Shown here piece by piece: positions 22,780-31,934 of a DNA stretch of 64,000 nt (position 1 is its first letter; each line of letters begins with the position of its first letter). The stretch lies in NCBI RefSeq assembly GCF_001598435.1, contig NZ_BCYY01000017.1:59340-123339 (forward strand). The letters are read 5' to 3'. This DNA is from Sphingomonas pituitosa NBRC 102491. GTDB taxonomy: Bacteria > Pseudomonadota > Alphaproteobacteria > Sphingomonadales > Sphingomonadaceae. Below the pieces are notes generated by a model. That model had not been told where the DNA came from. It ran no database searches and saw only the letters and a program-made list of their open reading frames with translations. The position numbers and the translations under genes were made by a program.

Positions 22780-25683
22780 TCACATCTTGAAGCGCGCGCC
22801 GATCAGGAACGTGCGGCCGAAATGATTGAACTCATAGTTCCGGTTGGCATCGAGATCGGTGTAGCGATCGCGATAGTCATCCGTGAGGTTGGTGCCTTCG
22901 ACCGACACTTCGATGTTGGGCGTGATCTTGTAGCGGATCGAGGCGTCGACATTGAGCGAGGAATTATACCCCTCGAAGATGTTGCCGGTGCCCGAGCTGC
23001 CATCGATATACGGCCCGCGATAGCTGACGGAGCCGCGCGCGCTGAACCGGCTGTCTTCATAATAGAGCGTGCCGTTATAGGCGCGCTTGGACAGGCCGTA
23101 GAGCGTCTCCGTCCGCGTTACCGGCACGAGGGCCCCGCCCGGCGTGACCGCCGGGCCGCTCTGCGTGTAGGCGGCATCCGAGTCGATGAAGGTCGCGTTG
23201 GCGATCATGCCGAAGTTCTTGAGGAAGCCCGGCAGGAAGCGGAACGCGGTCTGGAAGGAGACTTCCATGCCCTTGAGCGACGCGCCCGTGCCGTTGGTGA
23301 TCGTGCTGATCTGCCAGATCTGTCCCTCCGGGTTCGACGCGGCGGGGGAACTGGGCGGAATGATCGAGGTCGGCAGCCCGGTGGATGCATAGGTGCCCGA
23401 GGTGGTCACCGACACCGGGAAGCTCTGGACGCTCTTCTTGAACAGCGCGACCGAGAAGATCGACTGGGGCGCGAAATACCATTCGGCCGCGAGATCATAG
23501 GATGTCGCGCGGAACGGCTCCAGCTGCGGATTGCCGAAGCTGATGCGGTAGTTGAAGCCGTCGACCGATCCGCCGGGGGTGAGGTTGCCCAGCGTCGGGC
23601 GCGTCATCACCTTGGAGATCGCGCCGCGCAGGATGACCTTCTCGGTCGGGAACAGCGCGACGTTCAGCGCGGGCAGCCAGTCGTCATAGCTGCGATGCAC
23701 CGTCACCGGCACGCCGTTGTTCAGTCCGGTTGAGGTCTGCCCGGTCTGCACATAGCGCATGCCGGCATTGGCGGCATAGCGCAGGCCGAGCAGATCGCCC
23801 TTCACGTCGAACTCGACATAGCCGCCCTTCACCGTCTCGATGACGCTGCGGATATTGCCCACGTCCGGTGCCAGCGCGCGGTTGTAGAGGCCGGTATATT
23901 TCGCCGAGGCATCGATATTGGGGATGAGGAAGGTGCTGGTCGTGCCTGCCGGCTGGCCTGCCTTGCCGAGGTTGAACGTCTCGCCCAGCCCCGCGGCCGG
24001 GAAGCCGTACACCGCGCCCGGCACGAACACCTGGCCGGATGCCGAGCAGGTCACCGAGCCGAGGATGGCGTCCGGCGCGGCGGTCGTCTTGGTCGGGCAG
24101 ACCACGGCGTCGCGGGTATAGGCCACCGAATTGAAGGAGAAGCGGCGATACAGCCCGCCCGCCTTGAGCTGGAAGCCGTCGGTCACGTCCCATTCGGTGC
24201 GCAGCTGCGCGGTGCGGAACTTGTTGACCACGTTCGACGGACGGTCGCGGATTTCGGCGAGCTGGAAGTTGGCGGGATCGGTCACGCTGGTGCCGAACGT
24301 CAGCTTCGGCTGCCACATGTTGGTGTAGTCGTAGCTGTAATTCTGCGAGGTGCGGTTGTCGAACACGAAGGTCGTCTCGACCGGAATGTCCGCGGTCGAC
24401 TTCGAGATGCCGCCCAGCAGGGTGAAGCGCAGCGTGTCCGTCAGGTCCTGATCCCAGCTGCCGCCGATCTGGTAGAATTCGGTCTGCGACTGGCGCAGAT
24501 AATGCTCGGTGCGGACCCACGCGTCGTTGAGCGTGGCCGAGATCATGTTGCCCTTGCCGTCATAGGTCGGGTTCAGCAGGTCGATCGAGCGCTCATTGGA
24601 GCGCAGCAGCACTTCGCCCCATTTCTCCTCGCGGGTTTCCTTGAAGCGCGAGTAGAGGCCGTCGATCGAGATCTTGGTAGCGTCGGTCGGTGCGAACTGG
24701 ACACTGCCGGTCACGCCCAGCCGTTCGCGATCGTGGAGGACCTCGCCATAGCGGGGGATGCGCGGGTGGAAGGCGAGCGCGGCCTGATCGCATGCTGCGC
24801 TGGAGCGGTAGGTGCCGCCGCTGTTCCGCACCGGCGTCGTGCCGGTGGCGCTGTTGTAGAAGCACGGCGTGCCGTTGACCGAGTCGAAGCGCGCCTGCGC
24901 CCAGCGGACGGTGTTGTTGCCGAGCTCGAGATTGTCGGTCTTGCTGTACGCGGCCGAGACCGAGGCGCCGAAGGTGCCCGCTGCATTCTTCCACGAAAGC
25001 AGCCCGGCGAAGCGCGGCCGCAGGTTCTTGGAAAGATCGTTATAGCTGGCCTGCGCCGATCCGACGGCCGTGAAACCTTCCTTGGCCGCCAGCGGGTTGC
25101 CGGTGTTCAGGTCGACGACCGCACCGAGCGAGCCTTCGTCGAGCGACGCCTCCGCCGTCTTGTGGACGACGATCGAGGTGAACAGCTCCGAGGCGAAGAC
25201 GTTGAAGTCGAAGGCGCGGTCGCGGTTGGCACTGGCGCCGTCGGTGGAGGTGGCGACGGTCTCCATGCCGTTGACCCGCACACGCGTGAACTGCGCACCG
25301 AGACCGCGCACGGTGATCGCGCGGCCTTCGCCGGCATCGCGCTGGATCGAGATGCCCGGGATGCGCTGGAGCGACTCCGCCAGGTTCTGGTCGGGGAACT
25401 TGGCGATGTCCTCGGCGACGATCGCATCGACCGCCGCCACCGACTCGCGCTTCACGTTCAGGGCGGCGTCGAGCGAGCGACGAAAGCCGGTGACGATGAT
25501 TTCGGAATTGGTCGCGTCGGTCTGGGCATCGGTTGCGGCCGCGGGGTCGGTCTGGCGGGTCTCGGGTGCCGTCTGCGCCAGAGCCGCGACTGGCGTGGCC
25601 AGCGCAAAGATGAGCGCGCCCACGGAAATTCCCCGCAAATGCCGATTGCGTGCATGATCGCGCACCGCGAAACCCTCAGCCAT
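22780..25683 (-). CDS. TonB-dependent receptor, Caulobacter/Xanthomonas carbohydrate type
   Basis: A 967-residue outer-membrane receptor. After a signal peptide (residues ~20-40; VGALIFALATPVAALAQ) comes a TonB-box-like EIIVTGFR and a plug domain with the marks of the Caulobacter/Xanthomonas family (FPDQNLAESLQRIPGISI near 100; RGLGAQFTRVRVNGMET near 130), then a ~800-residue beta-barrel ending in FLIGARFKM. Members of this family commonly import oligosaccharides. The ATG at 25683 follows GGGAGAGAGAG. A LacI-type operator candidate overlaps a promoter about 200 bases upstream, which fits a sugar substrate, though no LacI gene or glycosidase is in the window. Confidence 0.92.
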   Translation of the reverse strand: MAEGFAVRDHARNRHLRGISVGALIFALATPVAALAQTAPETRQTDPAAATDAQTDATNSEIIVTGFRRSLDAALNVKRESVAAVDAIVAEDIAKFPDQNLAESLQRIPGISIQRDAGEGRAITVRGLGAQFTRVRVNGMETVATSTDGASANRDRAFDFNVFASELFTSIVVHKTAEASLDEGSLGAVVDLNTGNPLAAKEGFTAVGSAQASYNDLSKNLRPRFAGLLSWKNAAGTFGASVSAAYSKTDNLELGNNTVRWAQARFDSVNGTPCFYNSATGTTPVRNSGGTYRSSAACDQAALAFHPRIPRYGEVLHDRERLGVTGSVQFAPTDATKISIDGLYSRFKETREEKWGEVLLRSNERSIDLLNPTYDGKGNMISATLNDAWVRTEHYLRQSQTEFYQIGGSWDQDLTDTLRFTLLGGISKSTADIPVETTFVFDNRTSQNYSYDYTNMWQPKLTFGTSVTDPANFQLAEIRDRPSNVVNKFRTAQLRTEWDVTDGFQLKAGGLYRRFSFNSVAYTRDAVVCPTKTTAAPDAILGSVTCSASGQVFVPGAVYGFPAAGLGETFNLGKAGQPAGTTSTFLIPNIDASAKYTGLYNRALAPDVGNIRSVIETVKGGYVEFDVKGDLLGLRYAANAGMRYVQTGQTSTGLNNGVPVTVHRSYDDWLPALNVALFPTEKVILRGAISKVMTRPTLGNLTPGGSVDGFNYRISFGNPQLEPFRATSYDLAAEWYFAPQSIFSVALFKKSVQSFPVSVTTSGTYASTGLPTSIIPPSSPAASNPEGQIWQISTITNGTGASLKGMEVSFQTAFRFLPGFLKNFGMIANATFIDSDAAYTQSGPAVTPGGALVPVTRTETLYGLSKRAYNGTLYYEDSRFSARGSVSYRGPYIDGSSGTGNIFEGYNSSLNVDASIRYKITPNIEVSVEGTNLTDDYRDRYTDLDANRNYEFNHFGRTFLIGARFKM

Positions 25684-25856
25684 CTCTCTCTCCCTTCGCC
25701 CCGCAGGGCCGGTCCATTCTGAAACCGCGCGGCGCGCCTTCGGCGTGCCGTCCGGCATCGAGTCCTTGGTGAAGAGGGCCTGCGCGCGCGACGAATCGCG
25801 CGCCCGTTGGATCCTCCCCGAACAATGCGGATCTGCGCCCGCTGCTTAGGCCTGCT

Positions 25857-25886
25857 ATTCTTGCGCGTAGGGGTAACCGGTGTCAA
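25857..25886 (-). promoter_or_regulatory. Promoter with LacI-type operator upstream of the TonB receptor
   Basis: Reading on the minus strand, TTGACA (25881-25886) and AAGAAT (25857-25862) are separated by 18 bases. The pseudo-palindrome TGACACCGGTTACC (25872-25885) overlaps the -35 element; it resembles the TGACACCGGTGTCA operators of LacI-family repressors that control sugar receptors in Caulobacter relatives. It is about 190 bases from the receptor start. Confidence 0.45.
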
Positions 25887-25952
25887 CCGGGCATCGACAA
25901 GTTTGCGGTTAGGCGCGCACCCGGGGCCTGCCTGGGGCGCGGTGCGGCTGCA

Positions 25953-27221
25953 TCACCGTCCGCGCGCGCGCCGCAGATCGATTCCGAGGCGCTTCACTCG
26001 GTAGTAGAAGGTCTTGCGCGGCAACCCGAGCGAGGCGATGGCGGCGTGGATCTCGCCGTCCGCTGCGGCGATCGCGTCCAGGATCGCTGCCCGTTCAAAG
26101 GCCTCGAGCCGCTCGGTCAGGGGGCGAGTCTCGGGCGTGGCCGGTTCGGCAGCGGGCGGCTCCAGTCCGAGGACGAAGCGTTCGGCGGCGCGCTCCAGCT
26201 CGCGGACATTGCCCGGCCAGTCGCGCAGGGCGGCTGCATGCGCCGCTTCGGAAAGCGGCGGCGCCGGGCGGCGGTGGCGTTCGGCTGCCTGGAGCGCGAG
26301 ATGCGCGAACAGCAGCGGCACGTCCTCGCGCCGTTCCGCCAGCGGGGGCAGTCGCAGCGGCACGCCGGCCAGCCGATGGTAGAGGCCTGGCGACAGTGCG
26401 GCTGCGCCGCCCTCGCCGATGGCGGCGATGATGCGCAGGTCGACGGGGCAGGCGTCGCGCTGGCCGGCGCCGACGGTGCGCGTCTCGGCGAACTGGGCGA
26501 GGCGGTGGTGGAGTTCCGCCGGGGCCAGATCGAGATGGTCGAGGAAAAGCGTGCCGCGGTCCGCGCGGGCGATCGTCCCGTCCCGTCCGAACAGTTCGCG
26601 TTCGACGATCGTCGGCGGCAGCGTCGCGCAGTCCACCACCTGGAAGCGATGGCGTCCGCGTCGGCCGGCGCGATGGACCAGCCGGGCATAATGTTCCTTG
26701 CCGGTCCCCGTCGCGCCTTCGAGGACGAGGTCGAGCGTTGCGTCGGCCAGCACCGGGATCATGTCGCGCAGCCGGCGAATGGCGGGTGCCTCGCCGAGTA
26801 GTGCGGCATCGGCATCGGCCGTCGCTGCCCGCAGGCGTCGGTTCTCCAGCGCCAGTGCACGGGCGGTGCCGGCGCGTTGCAGCGCAGCCGCCAGGGCATC
26901 GCCGGGAAAGGGCTTGGTGAGGAAGTCCCACGCACCGGCCTTGATGGCATCAACCGCCATGGCGACGTCCCCATGTCCCGTCATCAGGATCACCGGCAGC
27001 TCGGGGTCGACGGCGCGGAGCCGGTGGAAGAAGTCGACGCCCGACATGCCCGGCATCCGAACGTCGGTGACGACCACGCCGGGAAAGTCGCGATCGATCC
27101 GCGCGAGCGCGCCGGGGGCATCGACGAACGGCTCCACGCGATGCCCCGCCAGCGTGAGCAGCTGGGTGAGCGCAGCGCGGAAATCGTCGTCGTCGTCGAC
27201 CAGGGCGACCGGCATGTTCAT
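25953..27221 (-). CDS. DctD-like NtrC-family response regulator lacking the GAFTGA loop
   Basis: A 422-residue regulator: receiver domain (about 4-120; Asp in VVTDVRMPGMSG, Lys in LTKPFPG), AAA+ domain with Walker A GATGTGKEHYA near residue 168 and an arginine finger region, and a C-terminal Fis-type HTH (ending AIASLGLPRKTFYYRVKRLG). In the AAA+ domain the expected GAFTGA sigma-54 contact is missing: ELFGRDGTIARADRGTLFLD goes straight from ELFG to the GTLFLD segment. It is coupled to the DctB-like kinase gene (ATGA overlap) and divergent from dctA, so it should control C4-dicarboxylate uptake, but probably without sigma-54. Confidence 0.85.
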   Translation of the reverse strand: MNMPVALVDDDDDFRAALTQLLTLAGHRVEPFVDAPGALARIDRDFPGVVVTDVRMPGMSGVDFFHRLRAVDPELPVILMTGHGDVAMAVDAIKAGAWDFLTKPFPGDALAAALQRAGTARALALENRRLRAATADADAALLGEAPAIRRLRDMIPVLADATLDLVLEGATGTGKEHYARLVHRAGRRGRHRFQVVDCATLPPTIVERELFGRDGTIARADRGTLFLDHLDLAPAELHHRLAQFAETRTVGAGQRDACPVDLRIIAAIGEGGAAALSPGLYHRLAGVPLRLPPLAERREDVPLLFAHLALQAAERHRRPAPPLSEAAHAAALRDWPGNVRELERAAERFVLGLEPPAAEPATPETRPLTERLEAFERAAILDAIAAADGEIHAAIASLGLPRKTFYYRVKRLGIDLRRARGR

Positions 27222-28903
27222 GCCCGGCGCAGCTCCAGCTCGAAGCACGCGCCGCTCTCGTCGGGCAGCCAGCGCAGACTGCCGCCGAGCTCGGTCATGA
27301 TGTCGCTGGCGATCACGAGGCCCAGGCCCAGGCCGTTGCTGCGGCTGGTGGCGAAGGGGGTGAACAGGCGCGCCGCGATGTCCGGCGCGATGCCGGGGCC
27401 ATTGTCCTGGATGCGGACCCAGACCAGGCCGTCGCTCAGCGTGACCCGGAGCGTGATCGTCGGATCGGGGCGGCCTGCAAGCGCCTCTGCCGCGTTCTGG
27501 AGCAGGTTGACGAACACCTGCTCCAGCCGCACCCGCCCGCCCATCACCAGCAGATGCGCGCCGATCGTCGGGCGCTCCAGTCGCACGCTGCGCAACTGCT
27601 CCTTCAGGATCAGCAGCGCGCCGTCGAGCACCTCGGCGAGCGGCAGCGGGCGGACTTCGCCCGGCTGGCGGCGCGAGAAGCCGCGCAACTGCGCGGTCAC
27701 CGATCCGATCCGGTCGCTCAGGCGGCGGATCGTCTCCAGATTGTCGCGCACCATGTCGATCGCGCCGTGGTCGAGGAGCTGCACGCTGGTCTCGGCATAG
27801 GTGCGGATCGCGGCGACGGGCTGGGCGGTCTCGTGCGCGACGCTGGCGGTGACCTGGCCGAGCGTGGCGAGCCGGTTGGCCTGGCGCAGCCCCTCGCGCA
27901 GATCGGCGGCGCGGGCTTCGATGGCGGCGCGCTCCTCGATCTCGCGGCGGAGTTCGGCGGTGCGATCGGCAACCGCGGCCTCCAGCTCGGAGGTGCGGCG
28001 CTGGCGCTGCGTCGCGCGCTGGCGCAGGCCCCAGAGCAAGGCGGCGAGGGCGAACACCGCCATCAGCGCGCCGAGCCCGGCCGTGCGCTGCGCGGCCGCG
28101 ACGGCGGGGCCGACCGCGCGGCGCAGCGACAGCGTCCAGCCCGGCTGGCTGGTCGGCACGCGTGCCTCGATCAGGTCGCCGCGCGCGGGCGGCAGCAACA
28201 CCGGCGCAGAGGATTCGGGCAGCGCCGCCTCGCGCCGCAGCGCCGCGAGCACCGCCGGCACGATCGGCCGCGCGACGGCGAAGCGCAGGCCGGGATCGCT
28301 GGCGACCAGCACCAGCCCGGCAGGATCCTCGACGATGGTGTCGCCGCCTGCGCGCCGCCACGCCGCCTCGATCGCGTCGAACTCGAGCTTGACGACGATC
28401 ACACCCTCTGCAGGCGTGCGGCGGGCGAGATAGAGGCCCGAATGGCGGCTGACCGTGCCGAGCGCGAACTGGCTGGCTTCGCCGCGCGTGCGCGCCTCGC
28501 GGAAATAGCGGCGGAAGCGATAGTCGGAGCCGACGAAGCTCTGCGGCGTCCGCCAGTTGCTCGCGGCGCGCGTGCGGCCGTCGGCGCCGATCACATAGAT
28601 CGCGGCGGCGCCGGTGGTGCGGGCGAGCGATTCGAGCTTCTCGTTGAGCGGCCGGACGGGCGCTCCGGCAAGCGTCGCCACCACGTCGCGGTCGTCGCCG
28701 AGCGCGAGCGGCAGCAGGCGGAAGCGGGCAATCTCGCTGTCGAGCAAAGCGGCGCGCAGCTGCGCATTGGTGCGCGCGCCGGCGACGAGCGCGTCGCGCG
28801 TGCGGGCACCGGCTATCCAGCCGGCAGCCACCGCCGCCGCCATGCCGAGCAGCGCGGCGAGCGCCCAATAGCGCCAGCCCGAAAACGAGTCGCGTCGCGT
28901 CAC
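27218..28903 (-). CDS. DctB-like membrane sensor histidine kinase
   Basis: A 561-residue kinase from GTG 28903. A first membrane helix (about 10-30; YWALAALLGMAAAVAAGWIAG), a periplasmic Cache/PAS-type sensor (about 35-285; TPQSFVGSDYRFRRYF near 125 resembles the dicarboxylate-binding part of DctB), a second helix (about 290-312), a coiled linker, a HisKA domain (TASVAHETAQPVAAIRTY) and HATPase_c with NLLQNAAEAL and GLGLGLVIAS. It should sense succinate, fumarate or malate. ATG 29002 would add 33 non-family residues, lacks a ribosome site and would place an operator-like dyad inside the gene, so the GTG is preferred. Confidence 0.85.
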   Translation of the reverse strand: MTRRDSFSGWRYWALAALLGMAAAVAAGWIAGARTRDALVAGARTNAQLRAALLDSEIARFRLLPLALGDDRDVVATLAGAPVRPLNEKLESLARTTGAAAIYVIGADGRTRAASNWRTPQSFVGSDYRFRRYFREARTRGEASQFALGTVSRHSGLYLARRTPAEGVIVVKLEFDAIEAAWRRAGGDTIVEDPAGLVLVASDPGLRFAVARPIVPAVLAALRREAALPESSAPVLLPPARGDLIEARVPTSQPGWTLSLRRAVGPAVAAAQRTAGLGALMAVFALAALLWGLRQRATQRQRRTSELEAAVADRTAELRREIEERAAIEARAADLREGLRQANRLATLGQVTASVAHETAQPVAAIRTYAETSVQLLDHGAIDMVRDNLETIRRLSDRIGSVTAQLRGFSRRQPGEVRPLPLAEVLDGALLILKEQLRSVRLERPTIGAHLLVMGGRVRLEQVFVNLLQNAAEALAGRPDPTITLRVTLSDGLVWVRIQDNGPGIAPDIAARLFTPFATSRSNGLGLGLVIASDIMTELGGSLRWLPDESGACFELELRRA

Positions 28904-28930
28904 CTGCCCGCTATCCGCCAGCGCGACGCG

Positions 28931-28946
28931 ATGTGCAAGTTTCTGC
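28931..28946. promoter_or_regulatory. Dyad in the dctB/dctA divergent region
   Basis: GTGCA-AGTTTC-TGCAC is a 5-bp dyad in the 221-base gap between the DctB-like kinase and dctA. It lies about 65 bases upstream of a good -10 element (TATGAT, 29009-29014) for dctA and just upstream of the kinase start. It is a candidate site for the DctD-like regulator; no sigma-54 promoter (GG-N10-GC) was seen here. Confidence 0.35.
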
Positions 28947-29008
28947 ACTTTGCTGGGCGGGAGTGTGTCGATTCTTGCGCAGCGGGGAAGCCGAAAATTC
29001 ATCAAGGC

Positions 29009-29014
29009 TATGAT
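29009..29014 (+). promoter_or_regulatory. Candidate -10 element of dctA
   Basis: TATGAT lies 110 bases before the dctA start in a locally AT-rich stretch. No good -35 hexamer is found 16-18 bases upstream, which fits an activator-dependent sigma-70-type promoter. Confidence 0.35.
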
Positions 29015-29124
29015 ATAAAACGGAATTGTATGAAGTCGATTTTCGCTTCCTCCGCAAGATTCCGCAATCGAGAATGTCCCCATCGAGTCCTACCGGCACA
29101 ACGGAGGCCGAAGGAGAGGAAGTA

Positions 29125-30477
29125 ATGGTTCGTATTCCCGCCGAGTCCCACGATGCCGCGCATGCGCCGGCCCCCGCCAAGGCGCTGCCCTGGTACCGGC
29201 ACCTCTATGCGCAGGTGCTCGTCGCCATCGTGGCGGGCGTGCTGATCGGCCATTATGCGCCCGCGACCGGCGAGGCGCTCAAGCCGATCGGCGACGGCTT
29301 CATCAAGCTGGTCAAGATGATCATCGCGCCGGTGATCTTCCTCACCATCGTCACCGGCATCGCCGGGATGCGCGATCTGAAGGCCGTGGGCCGGGTCGCG
29401 GCCAAGGCGTTCGGCTATTTCCTGTTCTTCTCCACGCTGGCGCTGGTCGTCGGCATGGTCGTCGCCAATGTCGTGCGGCCGGGGGCGGGGCTCAACATCG
29501 ATCCCGCGACGCTCGATGCCGGCAAGGTCGCCGACTATGCCGCCAAGGCGCATGAGAGCACGCTGACCGGCTTCCTGCTCGGCATCATCCCGGATACCTT
29601 CCTGTCCGCGATCACCGGCGGCAACATCCTGCAGACTTTGTTCGTCGCGATCCTGTTCGGCATCGGCCTGGCGCTGGTCGGCGATCGCGGCGAGCGGATC
29701 ACGAACGCGCTGGAAGACATTTCGCTGGCGATGTTCAAGGTCGTCGCGATCCTGATGAAGGCGGCACCCGTCGGCGCGTTCGGCGCGATGGCGTTCACCG
29801 TCGGCAAATACGGCGTCGGCACGCTCGCCAACCTCGCGATGCTGGTCGGCACCTTCTACTTCACCTCGGCGCTGTTCGTGATCGTCGTGCTCGGCTTCGT
29901 CTCGTGGATGGCGGGCTTCTCGATCTTCCGGCTGATCGCGTACCTCAAGGCCGAACTGCTGCTGGTGCTCGGCACCTCCTCGTCCGAAAGCGCGCTGCCC
30001 TCGCTGATCGAGAAGATGGAGCGCGCCGGCTGCCCGAAGACGATCGTCGGCCTCGTCGTGCCGACCGGCTATTCGTTCAACCTCGACGGCACCAACATCT
30101 ACATGACGCTGGCGGCCTTGTTCATCGCGCAGGCGACCAATGTGAACCTGTCGATCGAGCAGCAATTGCTGTTGCTCGGCGTGGCGATGCTGTCGTCCAA
30201 GGGCGCGGCGGGGGTTACCGGCGCAGGGTTCATCACGCTGGCGGCGACGCTGTCGATCGTCCCCAGCGTGCCGGTGGCGGGCATGGCGCTGATCCTGGGT
30301 GTCGACCGGTTCATGTCCGAGTGCCGCAGCCTCACCAACTTCATCGGCAATGCGGTGGCGACCGTGGTCGTCTCGCGCTGGGAAGGGCGGCTCGACCATG
30401 ACGCGCTCGATGCGGCGCTGCACGGCCGTGCGCCGCGCATCGACCAGCTGGCCGCCGACGCCGTTCCGGCCGAGTAA
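29125..30477 (+). CDS. dctA: C4-dicarboxylate:proton symporter DctA
   Basis: A 450-residue inner-membrane symporter of the DAACS family importing succinate, fumarate and malate. The re-entrant hairpin motifs are present: [12 protein letters not shown] near residue 285, and later [18 protein letters not shown] near 315, the classical signature of the family, followed by [10 protein letters not shown] and [14 protein letters not shown] 29125 follows AAGGAGAGGAAG. It is divergent from dctB/dctD-like genes and is followed 11 bases later by a porin gene, suggesting joint uptake across both membranes. Confidence 0.95.
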   Translation: MVRIPAESHDAAHAPAPAKALPWYRHLYAQVLVAIVAGVLIGHYAPATGEALKPIGDGFIKLVKMIIAPVIFLTIVTGIAGMRDLKAVGRVAAKAFGYFLFFSTLALVVGMVVANVVRPGAGLNIDPATLDAGKVADYAAKAHESTLTGFLLGIIPDTFLSAITGGNILQTLFVAILFGIGLALVGDRGERITNALEDISLAMFKVVAILMKAAPVGAFGAMAFTVGKYGVGTLANLAMLVGTFYFTSALFVIVVLGFVSWMAGFSIFRLIAYLKAELLLVLGTSSSESALPSLIEKMERAGCPKTIVGLVVPTGYSFNLDGTNIYMTLAALFIAQATNVNLSIEQQLLLLGVAMLSSKGAAGVTGAGFITLAATLSIVPSVPVAGMALILGVDRFMSECRSLTNFIGNAVATVVVSRWEGRLDHDALDAALHGRAPRIDQLAADAVPAE

Positions 30478-30488
30478 AGGGAACCCCC

Positions 30489-31934
30489 ATGCGACCCTTG
30501 TACCGCGTCCTGGGCGCCACCCCGGCGCTCGCCCTGAGCTTGCCTGCCGCCGCGCAGGTCGTCGAAACCGCCGGCTACCCGGCCGCTGCCGCCGGCGACG
30601 GCGCCACCACCGGCGGCTACAACCTCTCGCGCTGGGCGGAGGACTGGCGCAAGCTGTGCGATCCCGCCAAACGAGACGATCCGATCGATGCGCTGAAGTG
30701 CCTGAAGCTGACGCCCGACGGCGACGTCTATGTCACGCTCTCCGGCGAGGCGCGCCTGCGGATGAACCACACCACCAACCCCAATCTGCGCGACAGCCGC
30801 GCGCAGCGGCAGGACATCGTCCGGCTGGTCGGCGGCGCGGACGTGCACATCGGCGAGCATCTGCGCGTCTATGGCGAGGTTGCGCATGGCGGCATCACCG
30901 GCGTCGAGCTCGGCGCGCCCGCTGCGACCCTGCGCAACGCAGTCGCAGTGCAGCAGCTGTTCGTGGAAGCGAAGGGCGAGGTTGGCGGGATCGATGTCGG
31001 CGCCCGCTATGGCCGGCAGGAATTCACCGACGGACCGAACCTGCTGGTGTCGCAGCGCGACAACAACACGATCCGCTACACGCTCAACGGCTTTCGCGGC
31101 TGGGCGCGGGGAAAGACGGTGCGGGTCGATGTGTTCGACCTGAAGCCGACCCAATATGGCGATCTCGGCGCCGACGACGATGTGATCGATCCCGCGCGGC
31201 GCTTCTCGGGCGTGAGCCTGGGGTTCGTGGTGCCCAAGGCCTGGGTGGGCGGCGCCAAGCTCTATTTCGATCCGTTCTTCTGGCGCCGCCGCAACAAGGT
31301 GGGCACCTGGGGCGGGCGGATCGGGCCGGGCACGCGCTTTTATCTCGGCACGCATCTCTGGGGCGAGGCGGGGCCGGTGACGCTCGACTGGTCGATAAAT
31401 CACCAATGGGGATATTGGCGCGACCAGCAGATCGATGCCTGGCAGGGCTTTTTCGCGCAGAACATCCGGCTGGGCAGCGGCAAGCGCGCGCCCCGGATCG
31501 GCTTCCATGCCGACTATGCCAGCGGCGGGGGCGGCTATGGCGGGGCCACGCTGCGCAACGCCTATGCGCCGTTCGGCAACAACATCTATTACAGCTACGG
31601 CCTGTTCCTCACGCCGAGCAACCTGGTCGCGCTGGCGCCGACGCTGAACCTGTCGCCGACATCGAAGCTGCGGCTGAACCTCGAATACCAGCGGGCGTGG
31701 CGCGCGAACGTGTACGATGCCGTGTACCGCGCCAATGGCCAGCCCTTTGCCGGTACCCAGAACGTGCGCGATTCCCGCATCGCCGATGTCGCCCGGGTGC
31801 AGGCGGTGTGGGCGCTCACCCCGCGGCTGTCGCTTACCGGGCGCTACGAGCATCTCGCCGCCGGGCCGTCGCTCACCAAGGCAGGTTATGCGAGCTCGGA
31901 CTTCGTCGCGGGGTGGATCAGCTTCCGCTTCTGA
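30489..31934 (+). CDS. Alginate-export-type outer-membrane porin
   Basis: A 481-residue protein with a signal peptide (MRPLYRVLGATPALALSLPAAAQ) and a long beta-barrel with alternating aromatic and glycine-rich strands ending in ISFRF, a terminal Phe typical of barrels. The segments RLNLEYQRAWRAN and YGNNIYYSYG-like regions resemble the alginate-export (AlgE-like) domain found in many proteobacterial porins of unknown substrate. ATG 30489 follows AAAGGGAA, 11 bases after dctA, so it likely lets dicarboxylates through the outer membrane. Its last 49 bases overlap the convergent ABC permease gene. Confidence 0.8.
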   Translation: MRPLYRVLGATPALALSLPAAAQVVETAGYPAAAAGDGATTGGYNLSRWAEDWRKLCDPAKRDDPIDALKCLKLTPDGDVYVTLSGEARLRMNHTTNPNLRDSRAQRQDIVRLVGGADVHIGEHLRVYGEVAHGGITGVELGAPAATLRNAVAVQQLFVEAKGEVGGIDVGARYGRQEFTDGPNLLVSQRDNNTIRYTLNGFRGWARGKTVRVDVFDLKPTQYGDLGADDDVIDPARRFSGVSLGFVVPKAWVGGAKLYFDPFFWRRRNKVGTWGGRIGPGTRFYLGTHLWGEAGPVTLDWSINHQWGYWRDQQIDAWQGFFAQNIRLGSGKRAPRIGFHADYASGGGGYGGATLRNAYAPFGNNIYYSYGLFLTPSNLVALAPTLNLSPTSKLRLNLEYQRAWRANVYDAVYRANGQPFAGTQNVRDSRIADVARVQAVWALTPRLSLTGRYEHLAAGPSLTKAGYASSDFVAGWISFRF

